Of a DNA stretch of 64,000 nucleotides, positions 24,801 to 39,800 are shown piece by piece. This DNA comes from Fratercula arctica. Lineage: Eukaryota; Chordata; Aves; Charadriiformes; Alcidae. The position numbers and the translations under genes were made by a program. The stretch is taken from positions 171,468,447 through 171,532,446 of the forward strand of contig CANTUZ010000001.1 in NCBI GenBank assembly GCA_947846985.1, given 5' to 3'. The notes beneath the pieces were generated by a model, which was given only the letters and a program-made list of their open reading frames with translations, did not search any database and had not been told where the DNA came from. Position 1 is the stretch's first letter; every line of letters starts with the position of its first letter.

Positions 24801-27800
24801 CCCTAAAGAGATTATTTGGTTTCGTTTAAATGCAGTATAGGTTTGTTATGATATAAGACATTATTAACATATTTGACATCTACAGACATAAGAGTTAAAA
24901 TGTCCTCTTAGACACTGACGGTGAGTTTAGAAAAATCCCTGTACATCATGTGCTCATAACATGTTCATTTATAAATTAAAATTATCATCCTTTTTTTTCA
25001 AAATTTTTATTGGACATGGGACTTACCTGTCCTAATACCCAGCTGTCTCCAAACACTTGTGCATTTCTAACCTCCATGTTGTTTGATGTAGTAAGATCAT
25101 TTGAAGTATATTTGTCAAAATTTCCACACAAACCTGCCAGTTTACCCTAAAAGAGAAGGATTAATTTTTTTTACATATACTGATAGCCAATAATCAGTAC
25201 AAATGACATACATGGAATAAAACATTCTTGAACTGGAAAAGGTGAATGCAACTCTGACTTATACTTTGAAAATATCTGGCAGTTCACTATGCTTATAGTT
25301 CTGTATTGCAAATAGCTTTTAAAAGATGTTTATGTTTTTCCTTTTTTCTTCCTATTTTCCAGAACCCATTCTTACTGTCTGCCCGTGAAAAGGGACTGGA
25401 ATCTAGTTGTATTTTTTTTCTGAAAGCTTAGTAGTGCATCCAGTCCAAAAAGTCAAAAGTTCAGGTGAATTAACCTCATGATTGTGAAGTCTGGCTAGTT
25501 GTTGTCATTAAAATTTGCTACCGCTAATTTAATCTCATAATAGCAAGAACATTTGTAATAGCAGTTACAAAAGAGACAGCTGCAACTGTCTTGTGTTGGG
25601 GTACGTGCTACTGATGGAAAAAGTATATGCACGCATAGATATATACATACATAGAGAAAAAGATATTTCTGCACAACAGTAAAATGTAGAGTTGGATTTC
25701 TAGGGTGCTGGGGCTCACTTTAATCAATTCTTTTTCCTTAAAGCCTGCTGCAGACATTATCTTACTGAGCTGGAGCCTCTGGAAGAAACAGTCATTGGAA
25801 ACAGAAAAATCTTGAAGGATTTGTGTCCCTGCATGCAACCTGTAGAACTCGGCTCCTTGCTAGCTTATTCAAAAACAGAAGAAATTTTTTTACACTATGT
25901 GTATTGATACACATAGTGTATCACATTGATAAATCAGCTTGTATGTGAAGTGAGCATTTTGTGGCTGTTGGGACAAAAGCCTATAATAATGTTGCTTTAA
26001 AACCAGATTAGATGGTTACTGTAACTTTGACTTACACTTAAAAAAAATTGATATTGTATTCTACCATAGAGTGCCTTCTTTTCTTTTGCTGGAAAGAGCC
26101 CCCTCTCAATACGTGTGTTCATGGTTGAGACAAAGCAGGAATGTAAGTATTGAATGTGCAGATAAGGTTACTCTGCCAGGACCCAAGGACTGAGTTGCAG
26201 AGACACCAGGGTGGATGATGGTATAGGAATGGAACAGAGAGCAGCACCTAGCAAGAGAAGGAGCCTCATGTTCTTCCCCGCATCATGGCTGAACCCTGTC
26301 ACAGTACACTTACTAGGTTTAAATGTCAGGTTTTGCCTAGATCCTTTCCTGTATCTTGTTTTCTTAATTTAAACCCAGGATGTGATTCCATCTGTTCATC
26401 TCTGCAGCCACTACTACATCTCAGGGCGTAGTTCCATCATCAGCCTAATCCAATCTGTGCTACAAACCTGCCATCTTCCATGTTGCTAGATACGGAAGCC
26501 TTTTTTTTCCATTGGCTTCAGCAACTATGGAAACATGCAGTGAACTGGGTAATTCAAAATTTACCCTCTCTTCCCACCCCCAAAGTAACTTTGGGTCAGA
26601 GCTGAATCACTACATATCTGCAAGGCCGCAATTTGTGTAGCAATAGAGTAAACATGCATGTAGGAACCACCCCTTGTCTTCAGGAGACCAGCCATTAAAT
26701 CGCATGCTCCATCTCTTTTCACCTGGGAAATGCTACCAGCTGAACACTATGACAAACAGCTATATCACTGGGAAAGTTAGTTATGAAGACAAGACAATCA
26801 CAGTCTTCCAATAAGATATCACATTAGTAACTCTGAGAACTACACGAAGTCTCAGGTCTTTATTTTGGCTCACCTTCCATCGAGGTCCAACTTTAACATG
26901 CATCATTGTCTTCTTATCCCACAGAATTGTAATGTCCTGTTCTGGAAAGTGTATCACAGTATAATATCCAGCCTTCCAAAGCTGATAGTTAGATTTGTTT
27001 TCCTGTCTCCTTAAGGTCTTCTGACAGAAATGAAGACTTGTTAGGATCTTTATCGTTCACATATAGCTGAATCATTAATATTACTAGAAGTGTTGTTTAG
27101 TACTTTGATATTTTGTCTTTTCAATCATTCCAGTTTGCTTTGATTTTGTATTTTGATTTCCCTTTCAAAACCAAGTGGAAAGAAACAAATAAATGCCAGT
27201 ATGCTTCGACTGCTTGAGGCTTTTGAACAGTCTTCTTTGTAGAACAGAACTTGAAAAATAGAACTTGAAAAAAAACAATGAAAAAATAAGATTTTTCCTG
27301 CTCTTCATCCAGGCCTAGGTACTTGTACTACGTTAACTCAGACTGAGAGATGTTTTCCAAAAACATGCTCCTTTACTGTTGTAACTTTACAATGTTTATC
27401 TTAAAGGGCAACCCAAAAAGGAAAGAAAATAACTAACCTGCTTCTCAGAAGATTCACTGAAATAAATCTCAGTGTCTCCAACAGTGATGAAAACATTCTT
27501 CGAGCAAACAATATCATTGTCAAAGCACTTTTTGTTCTGAGCAATTATAGATATATTTGAGTTATCTGTGCTCTGCAATATAAAGAAGAAATCATTTTAC
27601 TTATAGATTCGATTTCATTTCACTCCTGCAGATTTATTCCAGGCTTACCATCACAGATTAGTACTTACATGTCTTTGAAGTTAAAATTAAGAAAAGCTAC
27701 CAAACAAGGAAATGCATTTTTAAATTCAAAGCTGAACCCACAACCAACACAAACTTTGGAGTTAAACACAAAGAGCCATTACATTCAGCCATGAACCCTC

Positions 27801-30800
27801 TTTCTGAGGACTACACAGAGGATCAGCCTACCCCTAAAATAAGAATCTAGCTTAGGCTTTTAAAATGTGCTCATATGTGGAATCCAGTATTTACTGCACA
27901 GTATGGTTGTCAAAATTGAGACATGCTATAAAAAGAACTTTATTTTTAAACCAAGGTACTTGAGATCAAGCTGTTTTCCTATTTTTAAAACCAAGAAACC
28001 TACCATCCGTCAGTAGTAGATAGAACAATTTTTGTACCAACACCCATCAAAATTCACAAAACCATGAGTCATGCTCAATGTTTTTGGAGGGGGCATAGGT
28101 TTCTGCCGATATTTTCATTTGTGCTTTTTTCTTTAACATTTAGAAGATTTGTCTACTCTGTTGTCTTTTGATTTGCTGGTGTTTCAGTACCCAAAATTCA
28201 AATTTACTTATTTCCCAATCCCATATCTGTTTGCTTTCCATTCTGTAAATTAATTTTGCATTCTCAGCACGTAAAATCGCTTTTGCACCTTGGCTCAACA
28301 TGTTTATTTATTCTCCTGCAGCTTGTGTGGTTCTTCTGTACCCTTAGGGAAACACACATGCACCCCATGCTAGGATTGGTACTAGAACAAAGGAGATCAG
28401 CTGTATTTTCGTAGCTGATAACACTACCACAAACAAAAATAAAGCTGAGTTACTCTTATTATTTCTTATTTTAAGTTGCATTTCAATTCATTTCTGTACC
28501 AATCCTTGCAAGTCAACAAGAAGCCATAACTATAGAAAAGACTTGAGAGAGTTAACTTCATAACATTAATATAAACCAAGTGCTTCTGAATTCAGTTTAA
28601 TATTTGATCAAATTCAGTCCTACAGTCATTACAAACCTGAGAGAAATAAGTAATAAAAATCTTGGAGGTGGCAAGCTATATATCTCACCTGCTGAGTCAT
28701 CCGGTCTTATATGAGACACTTGCGCAGTGCTGGAAACAAAAAGATGTTTGAACTTCTCTTCTTACTCCCACCCTCCTTTAAACACTCTCTGAGAATATAA
28801 CTAGCTGAAACTAATTGCAGGTGCTAATGGGCACGGTGGGCAAGATGGGAAATGGTGGCTTCAGCAGGTCCCCAGTCCTGGGAACTCCTCTTTGCTCCCA
28901 GCAATGATCTTGGAGAGCTCCCCTTGGCCACAATGGGAGGGAACCCTTGCCTTGGTTTTTGCCCACAGCGTCACTCCCCAGAGCTTTGCTCCCTCCCTTG
29001 GTTGATGTACCTCTCCCATGGTCAGCATACCCCTGAAAGGTGTTGGGTACATACTCCTAACTACTCCTTGCCTGTCTCACATTTGTACCCTTATTTGTTC
29101 TGTGTTCATCAGAATTCAAGATTAAAAAAACATACCAGTGGTTTTTCCTCGCCAGTGAGAAATACTGCATACAGAAAATATGGGAAGGAACTTTTTTTTT
29201 CCTTAATAAAAGTCATAGTGACCAAACTGTTTAAATAACACTTTCAGTCTTAAAAAAAAAAAAAAAAAAAAAACCAAACCCAAAACCAAACCACAACACC
29301 CAACCCTAGATGATGGGAAGCGTAGAGATATTTTTGTTGCCACAAAGAGGAGGTGCTACAGCTTTGCTGCCCTTAGTCTAGCATGGTCCACAAGCCAGAG
29401 GATGCTGCTAGTTGGCATAAAAAAAGCACTCTACAGCAAGTGTGAGCGAATGCAATGAACATAAGGTATGGGAGACAGCCTGCAAGCTTTGTGTTACCCT
29501 AACGCCAGGGCTTAAGAAACGGGTGGTATGTGTTAGCAATTAGCTTGGAAGACAACAGTTAAGATGGGTAAAGTTAGCCACTAGCTGCTGCTGGTGGTAA
29601 GGGGGTGTAGGAGATCAGCTCTTTATGATTTAGCAGGGGAATGCAGTTCAAAAGTACTGAAAGCTTCAGGGTAAAGCGAAGTTCATCTGTTCCATTCTGT
29701 TGTAAAGTTGTTTTAGGTTGCACTCAGAATAAAATTGGTCACTACCTTTTTGGGAAATACACTGTGTTTTAATTAAGCCAGGCTTGCTGCTGGAGTCAGT
29801 CCAGTAATTATTTCCCTCAAAGTCAGATAACAGCCCAGAGCATTTTTGGATTTATTGGAAGTGATGTGGTAAATTAAAAAGGAGACAAACTCATTAGTTG
29901 GGTAGATAGGATGCAAGCTGATACATTCTGTGCTGGCCAAAGGAAAAGTGAGAAAAGAAGCTACCTCCACACCATAAGTCAGTTCAGAAAAGGTCTTTTC
30001 TTGCAGTCTAGGGGTCTATTTGATGCTTAGAACATTGTGGGCTGTTTTCATTGCAGAGTTCATTCCTCTTCGGTTAGCTTAGCCTCAGCAAAAGGGGACA
30101 CTCTGAGTTAATAGGGAAGCAATGTCTTCACTGTAAGAAAAGAGATGGAGGGCTTTATTTTAAATAAGGATAGTTAATTCAGGCTAATTATCACACAGTA
30201 AAAATACACCTTTTTTGGCAATGAAGACAAGTTCTTGGAGCAGCAGTGGGTAGCTGTATTAGCTATGTTAATTGAAGCTGCTGCCTGTGCCTTCTGACAG
30301 TCCGGGCCAATCCCTTCAGCGGAACAGCATCAACATACTCAAGTCAGAAGTTTTTGTGTATGGTTGGGATTTGAGCCAAGGGCAGAAGTTGAGTTATATT
30401 TCAAGTTAACTCTGCAGTAGAGAGAAGCCTGGAGACAGGGAGTGTTTTGCTGACCAAAGCCAGAACAGGGAGTTCTGAAGACCTGTGAAGTACTTCCTTA
30501 CTTGTAGGACTGCATGTTGGTGTTAAATTACTAGAAATGATGCAGGATGGAAATGCAGAGAGATGGTGCTGGTGGTACAGTGGAGCTATGAGTAACCCAG
30601 ACATCTAAGAAAAAGAGCTTTGCATTAAATCCCGAGTCTTCTGTGCTTTCTCTCTCTCTAATTAAATCTTAGACCTAAACCCAAATATAAACCCACCGTT
30701 ATGGATTATGTATCTCTTGTGGCTCAAAGCTTTCATGGTAAGATTTGCTGTACATACATACCCTTTCCATTCTCTTCATACATCTCAGTAAAAATTGAGC

Positions 30801-33800
30801 CTTTCCCAGCCATACACTACCAGCCCAATTCAAAGTTGAATGACAGTTTCTATCATAGTCTTCAAATTATTCTGTAACTGCTACATGTGCAGCCTCTTCT
30901 TCTAGCAGGGAAGAAATAAAGTGCAATTGAAACTTAGCACTTAAACTTAGCAACGCAAAAGAAAGAACAGGGACTATTCAGATTAAGTAAGGATCGTCTT
31001 TTAATGTTTGTATAAGACAGTGAGGTCTTGGGCAAATCTTGGCAGCTTTTAGGGACTGTGATAGTACAAATGATAGTGATCGAGTTCCATCTCTCTAATC
31101 TGCACTGGATCCACACAGGTATGAAAACAAGCTTTTGTCACTACCGCTGAAAGAGATGTCTGAGTAGACACTAGGAACAAATCCAATGAATAACAAGGTG
31201 GGGTTTTTGTCGGTTTTCTTTTTTTTTTCTGCACAGTCTCTTTCCAAGGCAGAGTCGCTCTTTACCTTTTTAGGTAAAATGCAGCCAACAGGGGATGTAC
31301 TACAGTTCATCATGTGAAACCTACTTACGCTGACAGAAACTAGAAATAAAATGGTTTTCCCACTGCAAGAGTATCTTCCCACGTAAATTACCATATCCAG
31401 CCTGTTCCAACTTAATATCAGTTTCTTTGTGATAACATGGAGTTGCCAGGCAACAGGGAAGACAGAGTCACAGCTCCGGGCAGTCAGTCAAAAGCTCATT
31501 GTCAGTCCTACTTCTCAGGACATTCTTTTTCTAGACTTCACTGCACTTTTTTTCCATATTTCTTCCTAGCCGAAAAAGTAAAGCTGTGCTTTCCTTTTTT
31601 TTTTTTTTTTTTTTTTTTTCCCAGTAGTGCTTGAGAATGCTAGGGTTTATTTTTGTTAGAAACTTTCTATTTCAATATCCTGTTAGAAATTTTCTATCGC
31701 TATCAACCAATAACAACACTGTGCAGTGTGCTTACATAGTCAAAATGCAGCCTAGGAGAGGACAATTTAAAAGTGGCTGTATTTATCTTCTTTGAAAGTT
31801 TCATTAAAATCTAACTGTTCAGTGTTCAGACTCATTCTTTTTGACTCTTACTACCCTGATTTCCCCATATTTTTGGTTTTGTTCCCTACAATCCACTGAC
31901 TTGCAAACTAGGGTGGTTATAAAAGCATCTAGGGACATACTGGGAACTGGACAGAGATAGATTAATCCTATTTTCCTTTTGGTTTAATGACTCTTTAGAA
32001 GTTTTCATATATAGCCACATGCACAAGCAAGTGCAAAAAGCTCTAAAAATCCTGAAAAAAGTATACAGTAGTTTAAAAAGTAGAATTTGCTTTCTCCTTC
32101 TTACATATTTTCAGAGAGATACCATTAGTTCTGTTCAGACTTAACCTTTCAGGAAATTTTGTGGAAACTCAGAATTAGTTTGGTCATTGTTTATTGGGCT
32201 CTGAGTTTCTTCTGAAGGAACTTAACATTCGAAACCATTACTTCTAGTGAGTTTGATCCTAGGATAAGTAAAGCATCTTAGCCCAGATTTAGTGGCATTT
32301 AGGTATAAATATTTAAGTGGTTTTGGAGATCAGACGAATGCCTTGGCACCTGACATGATCTTGCCTTCTTAGTTTCTTGAGACATTTTATGGGGGTGGGG
32401 GAGGTGATCTCCAGATAACCAGTGAAAACACATTAATCATGCAAAACTCATTCACAATTTACACCAAGAAACATCTCATATTGGAAGGCTTCTTTCATTT
32501 TGTTGGTGTGATAATTTCTTCTGTACCGTTTCAAAATTATATTTATACATTGTATGCAACTTTATTTAATCGCTGCTTTTACATCCTGTACAAATTATTA
32601 TTGTCAAATGCTTTTCCCCATAGCTATTCAATTGGAGCAATATTGCTTGGAGTCAGCAGATGGCACTGATGCACACTGTGTCAGTTTGAGACCTGAACGT
32701 GAAAGTCGGGAAACAATATTATAGGAAAGATGGTAGGTGATCCTCTTACAGGAGAGGGAAAATGAATACTAATAGTCTTATTTTTCCACTGATGTTATGC
32801 ATTTCTATACAAGTATTTAAAAAAAAAAAAAACAAAAAAACCAAAAAAAACAAAACCAGACACATTTAGGAACTGAGAACCTAAGACCTAAATTGCTCAT
32901 GCACACACACAGGCACATAAATTCTCTTTTTCTCAGCATCTTCCACAGAGATGCAGATTCTTTGATTATTTTTACTTAAAATATGCTAAAGAAACTGCAA
33001 TATGCCTGTAAGCTATGACACATTTCTAGCATCATAGCACAGTTGAGTAGGAATGAAGGAGAGCAACATGATTGAGTAGATTCACTGATGCAAATTCAAA
33101 GGGAGTGAGATTATTCCAGCTACTGACTCACCCTCAAACAACTTCCAGATGTCTGCTAATGCATCCACTACAATTCTTTCCTATTTCTTTAAAAGTGACT
33201 TCCCAAAAGGATACACCTCAGGCAGAATAAACTCTCAACAACTCTTGAGAAAGATTCATTAAAACTATTTGTGTGTATGTATACAAGCAATAGGAAAAAC
33301 AAATCATTATATCACATATCCTTTATTATACATAGGGGTTTTGTAGTAGATTTTATGGCAATATGGAGTTGTTGGGTGTTCTGAGGTTTTATCAACAGTA
33401 TTTTTTAAATCCAAGTCATTTTTAAAAATCTACTGCTAACAATGAAAAGTACATGACAGGGAATGTTTTACATGATGTACTTCAAAACCTTGTTCTGAGT
33501 CAACGTTTCTTAATTTTGAAAAAGTTGATTAACCAGATAGAGATCACTGGGAAGGTTTTGTTTTTCTTTTTTATATTTTAAGAGAACTATATTAAAAGGT
33601 TTGAGAAAAGATCATTTAAAGCAGATTTTCTTTTGTTTCATTTACTTAGCTTTGCCTGCTTATGTATCTGATTTGGCTTTTGCACAGGTCACATTACTGC
33701 AATCCCTTTCTAATTAAAAATGAGATATACTGAAGATTAAGGATTTGGGAACATTCAAACATTTGTTTCCAAGTGACACATTCTGCAACATGAGTTATTC

Positions 33801-36800
33801 TGAATTACAAATCAGCAGCACAGTTGGTGGTGTTAGTTTTAAATATCTAAAGGTATTTATATGAGACCTATTAGTATTATTTTATTAATAAGTGCATGAT
33901 AAGTGCCAATATTTTATCACTGTTGGTTGTAATGATAAAGCACAACACACCACAGAAAGAAAGGACAGAAACTGTGGTAATAAATTTGCCTTTTCTGAGC
34001 TGCAGCAGATGATGTCAGGAGCTAGAAAGCTGGAACTTGCACAGAGCTTTTCTTTATAAATATAATGAATGTTACATGTGTTCATTTACACTGCTGAAGC
34101 TTAGTTTCTAGGGATTCAGAAATAAAAATACTCATATCCTGACCTAAACCAGAGTAAATTTAATTCACAGTTCTCATAGCTCACTGACAACGCTCAGAGT
34201 CAGAGGCCATAAACTGCTAAGTAGCGTCTACAGGTGACTAGCCTGAGTATCCTCCCACTTCAAACACAACAAAAGGCTTTCATTTTACTGCTGCCAACAT
34301 ACAGTACAGCTTCCTGAAACAGCAACACATGATGCTGGGGTTTCCTCATCTTTTACTGCTGTATCAGTAGAAGATTGGCATTAACGGTCCATGAAGTTGT
34401 ACCCACTGGAGGTAAACCAACTCAGGCAGTCATTGCTACAGTGACTGCCTTTTCAGGCAGCCATCAGATTATAATATTTTAGAATCAGTATAGCCAAAGG
34501 GCTGAACTGGATAGCTGAAAGGATGCTGAACGTTAACTCAAAAGCAGAAATTGAAGGTTAAAAGGTCACTTTCTTCAAGCTGTGTGGTCGCTAAATGGCA
34601 AGGTCCTCAGAAAGAGGATCCAACTTCTGAGTCACACCATGCACACACAGCCTCCAAATTGCCATTCTCATGGCAAGAAACATTTCCCCAAGCCTTTCCT
34701 GGAAGCCCTCCATGCTAATCTGCACAAATTGAAAGAAATCTTTCCTTTGTTGGAGAATAAAAGTGATTCATTCACTGCATAATTTAATGGTCTGGAGAAT
34801 CAGGTGGTGGAGACGGAAAAGCATGTAGAGGTAATTGAGTCTGAAATCATTGATCCGGAGAAAATGGAACCAGAGCATAAATCCATTGCCAACTGTAATC
34901 AAATCTTTTGCTCACAGAAGGGGTAGAACAAACAGAAAAACAGGTACAAGCCAATGTTATCTCAGCACCATGCTTCCCAGCTGAAGACAAGAATGGAAAG
35001 GGATGTCTCCCACAGGGAGCTCACTACTGACCCTCACTTACCCTTCCAGAGACCCAGAAAAAGGAGGGCATCCAGAAAGGTTTCCTCTGAAATCATGGGA
35101 CTGGTGAAAAGAAAACTGTTGGTGTTCTTTGCAACTAGAGCACAGAAACCTATTCACAGTAAATAATATTTTCACTGAAATATAGTCTCTCTCTTTTTGG
35201 ACACAAATTTGCACACAAATTGTCAAGAAACACATAATTTCCACACAGTTACTGTTGCTATAAATGATTTGACAAGTGGTTTAGGTGGACATATTTTGAC
35301 ACATTACTTACTCACGGAACTATTTGCTGGAATATGGCTTTGAGGATTAGATATCTTAAAAAATTAAAGGCATTCTGATTGGGACTCAGTGTTACAGTTT
35401 TGTTCCCTGAAAAGATGAAAATTACTTTTAGTGTCAGGTCTCCAATGTAAAACATTTGTAATTTCAAATTCAACATTATTTACCTTCCAATTAAAATCTT
35501 CGGAGTCCATTAAAAGAAAATACTTGTCTTAACAATGACTAGTCAGCCTGACAATGTTGGTTAACCATAAACCTGCAGCTTTAGTCCTCCATAGGGTGAC
35601 TAACAGCAAGAAGAATGTATTAATTTTACAAACAGGGTATGAGAGAGACCATGCAAAATACTATTTCATTCTATAGGTTTGCCAGCTTCATGGATCTACA
35701 GAGTGGCTACCTGGCACAAATGATGTTGAAAAAAGCTGCACAAAAAAATTACAGATACTCAGTAAGGGGAATGGAATAAAGGCTACTTCTGCTTCCTCAG
35801 ATGTGACAAATGAGAAATGGAAGAATTGATGCTTTGTGTGTGATTGCTCTGGCTTATTCCCAGTCATCATTTAACAAATTTACCAATCAAGATACATATA
35901 TCAGCAAGTAACAAGTAAAAGATTATCAGTGCATCAACCAACTTCTGTATTAAGCACTGTAATAAAAGCATCACAAACTAAGAGCTTTGAACTTGCCTCA
36001 AGTTTCAAAAGAAGAGGTATGCAAGAAAAGAGCTCCCTTACTATATTCCACAGGGCAGACCAGGTATCTAACACTGGGGACTGCTCATCAATAGGATAAC
36101 CATTTGGGAAACTGTAGTACATATCACTAGATATGCATGATTTGTTAAATGAACTTCTGCCTTAACAAATGGGTGTCTCCCAACCCAAAAGCGTTACAAC
36201 TGGACTTCTAATTGGCATAACAGTTCAATGATTTGATCAAATATCTGCTTTCATAATCCTCCAACACACTAAATCTGGTGATAACAATGGCTTTAAAGGA
36301 GCCTTCATGGTTGCATCAAAAAGATTTAAAAGGTGACTTTAAAATGGCCAAACCCCCAATGTCAAATGAAAAGGAGTGCCAATATTTTTATCGCATACTT
36401 TAAGGTTAGGACTAATCCATAAAATGTGAATACTTGGGGATGAGGGGTTAGTTCTGCTGACCTCCATCTTTCAGGACACAGGAGTGGAAGAGTCCTTCCT
36501 CTTCTTGGCTTTAGGACCTTATTGACAACCTACTAAAATTCATGGAAAGGCTTCAGTAGGTTGTTTTGGTGGCTTTTTTTGAAAGGCAGATAAGCATTAC
36601 AATAGAGCTCCCTCTCATTAGAGGAATTCTGATAGGTAGACTGTCCCTCTAAACTCTTGGTTGGAGACTCCCCCAAATCAGAGAAAACCTAATTCTGCTT
36701 CTCAGAAGAGAACAGTTTTGAGGGGCCCCAAGAGCACTGACCCTCCAAGCCTTAATAAAGAATGCACTGAACTGCAGTACTGAAACTACCACAAAGCTAG

Positions 36801-39800
36801 AAAAAAGCTGACAGGTGTGATAGAAAAACAGCAATTTTACTATAAAAATCAGAATTCAATGAAACAGGCAAGTGGAAGAAATAGATCACAAGTACAAATA
36901 CCATGCAGTAAAAGTTTGCTAGAAAAATAACAACATTTTGTTAGGGAAAGAATATAAGCAAAAAAATGCAAGAAAGCAAGCTATTTAAATCTTTTTAATT
37001 AAGAAGTAGGTCAGCTTAAATTCATCAATATTCAGATTAGCTAAAATGAAGTGTTTACATGATCTACACTGATGAAAGTTAAATGTGTTGGTCTGCCAAG
37101 ATTTTTCTTTTTTTCCTTTAAAATCACAGAGGCTTTAAAATGTTAGAAGCAAATACTGATGTCTTCTCTGTGAATATCATTTATCCATACAGGGACTTGA
37201 CTTCTCAGTGTGCAATGTAACTCCTAATTCCTTGAAAAAAATGAAGTTATCATTTCATAAGACATTACTACCCTAATTGTCTTAATTGCTGCATTAAATC
37301 TTATTGATCATTTTCTGACCGATGGATATATCTTTTGAACTAGTTATAAAGGGCTTTTTCATACATCTGCTGTCACCTTAAACAAAAAGGCCTGACAGAT
37401 GATACTGATGTTGAAAACAAAGTTTGAAGTTTCATAATTGGCTGAAAGTTGATACTTGATTTTTCTCCCGTCAGAGCACAAAAGCTCCTTATTAAAAACA
37501 TAGTGAAAGGTAAGGATGACTTCTTTGGTACAGTGCAATACAGTGACAAATTAAAGATCTGTTCAAACAGATTGCATTTAGGGAGGCTAACAGCCAAATC
37601 AAACAGTGAGGGCTGGTAACGTGGATGGGAACAGTACATTATCATGCCACTGGGGACATGGGATTCAGATTATAATTCTTGGACTCAGTTCTATGTCTGG
37701 GAAGAACTAGTATGCCAACAAATTTATTGTAGTTGTTATTTCCCTTATTGCACTGCTACAACACCTTTGTTTAGAGTATAAAAGCAGAGGCAAAGCTGCC
37801 CACTTCTCACAGGAAAAAAGATTAGTAAAACGGAAAGGAGAAAGTTATTAGTGTTGTATATACAATATTATGACCACTTCAGCTGTTTTCATTTCAGGTG
37901 TTTGGTGAGCCTTTTACATATTATCCATAAAAATCAACCTCGTAATTAAAAATCAGCACTATGAACTCCTATTAAGTCAATGGATTGTATACTAGCAACT
38001 ATCAAATCTAGAATGTTCTGTAATACCTTACAGGTGGGGAACATGAAGCACACAGCACATACCCCCCCATGGCGCGGCAGTTGGACCAGATGATCTTTAA
38101 AGGTCCCTCCAACCCAAATCATTCTATGATTTAATTAAAAAAATATAGATATATATGTTTGTTTGTAGAAGATTTAGCATGGTTTAGGTGGCAAGACTGC
38201 CCTGGGCAGCTGTGCCTGCCAATGTGTGAGGCAAGGCATTTAAACTTTTGCAACTACATATACTTTCCCACATTTCATCTGTCTTATTTATTTGGATAAC
38301 AGGCTATAAGAGGCAGGGCTCTCTCACATACCTTCTGAACAAAGAGTAGCTCAAGGGAGACTCGTTATATTACTCTGACACTGGTATTAAAAAATGTCAC
38401 TGCACAGGGCCATAATGTAGGGGAGAATGATTATGAAGAGACAGCCTTGGAAACCTCTGCTTTAGGAACAACAAAACATATTTCAAAAAAGAACAGCCTC
38501 ATCATGCTATCATGTCTGCACATATAATGTAGTTTAACCACATCATTATGTGCTACAACTGTGTCCATGTACGTGGTACAACTGTGGTGTAACTGTGTAC
38601 ATGCAAATAAAAGCATATATGAAACTAGAGAACAGATGACACTTTGGATTATCACTCAGGCTGCCACTAGGAAGATGCCAATTAAATCTGTTTCATACAT
38701 TTTTCTCACATAAAATTCCATTCCTGCATAGTAGTAGCTAATTTAGTGCCTATCTTCATGGTAGCATAGTTACAGTTATTTTTTCTGTTCCCTGATTTGC
38801 ATATTTCATTGTTGAATTTCATCCTCCATTTTATCATGCAGTATTTTCTGCCATAAGTTCTTATGAACCTTCTGGTAGTCTGTCTTTGTTTCAGCTGTTC
38901 AGACTGATTCTTTACCATCAGCATATTCCACCTCAATCCTCACACTGCCTTTTCAAAATCATTTCTGAAGATGCTTGAACACAGGTCTTAGCATGGATCC
39001 TTGTGGGATGTCACCAGGATTTCTCCATTCAAAAAAAAGGCCATTTATTCCTACCTTTTAACTTCTAACTTTTAATTCACATCCCAAAGAATCCTCACTC
39101 CCATCCTATGAGAGACTAGTCTCTAAAAAATATTTGTTGAAATTTGTCTCTAAAAAGACTTTAAACTAAAATACACACATATTGACTTGATCATCCTCAT
39201 CCATATGTTTATTGTCTTCACGGAATAACTCTGAAGATTCATCATGCGTGAATTTCTTTTACAAAAAAAGGAGTTGAACTCTTTCCCAATTATCATTTCT
39301 CTTTATTATAATTTCTATTAACTTCCTTCTTATGTAAATCAGACATACTGGTCTGTTCCTGACAAATTCAGCCACAGAGCCCTTTCAAATTATTTGGTTA
39401 AACTGCCATCTTCCATTCCTCTGATTCCAGGATTGCACACCACATAGTTCTTCAGTCCTGTATTTCAGTTCCCTCAAAGCATTTGCCATATGATCCCATC
39501 CTTTTTTTCTTTTATTTTTTCCCCTAAAACTTCTCCAAACATTTCACAGTCAAAAATGAGCCCACAGATACATCATCTGTTCCAGACATAATTATGCAGT
39601 GCCTAATTTGTAATAAACAGTCATTCTATATAGATCATGAAAGTTTTCCATATACTAAAGAGCAAAGAAAAACGATCAACAAATTAGGCCATATTTTCTC
39701 ATATTAGCTAACTTTGGGGAACAAAACAGCTTGAAAAGCTGAAAAAAGTCTGAAAAGCAGATCTATGTAGGCAGCATTTTCATCATTTGTGTCATCATAT

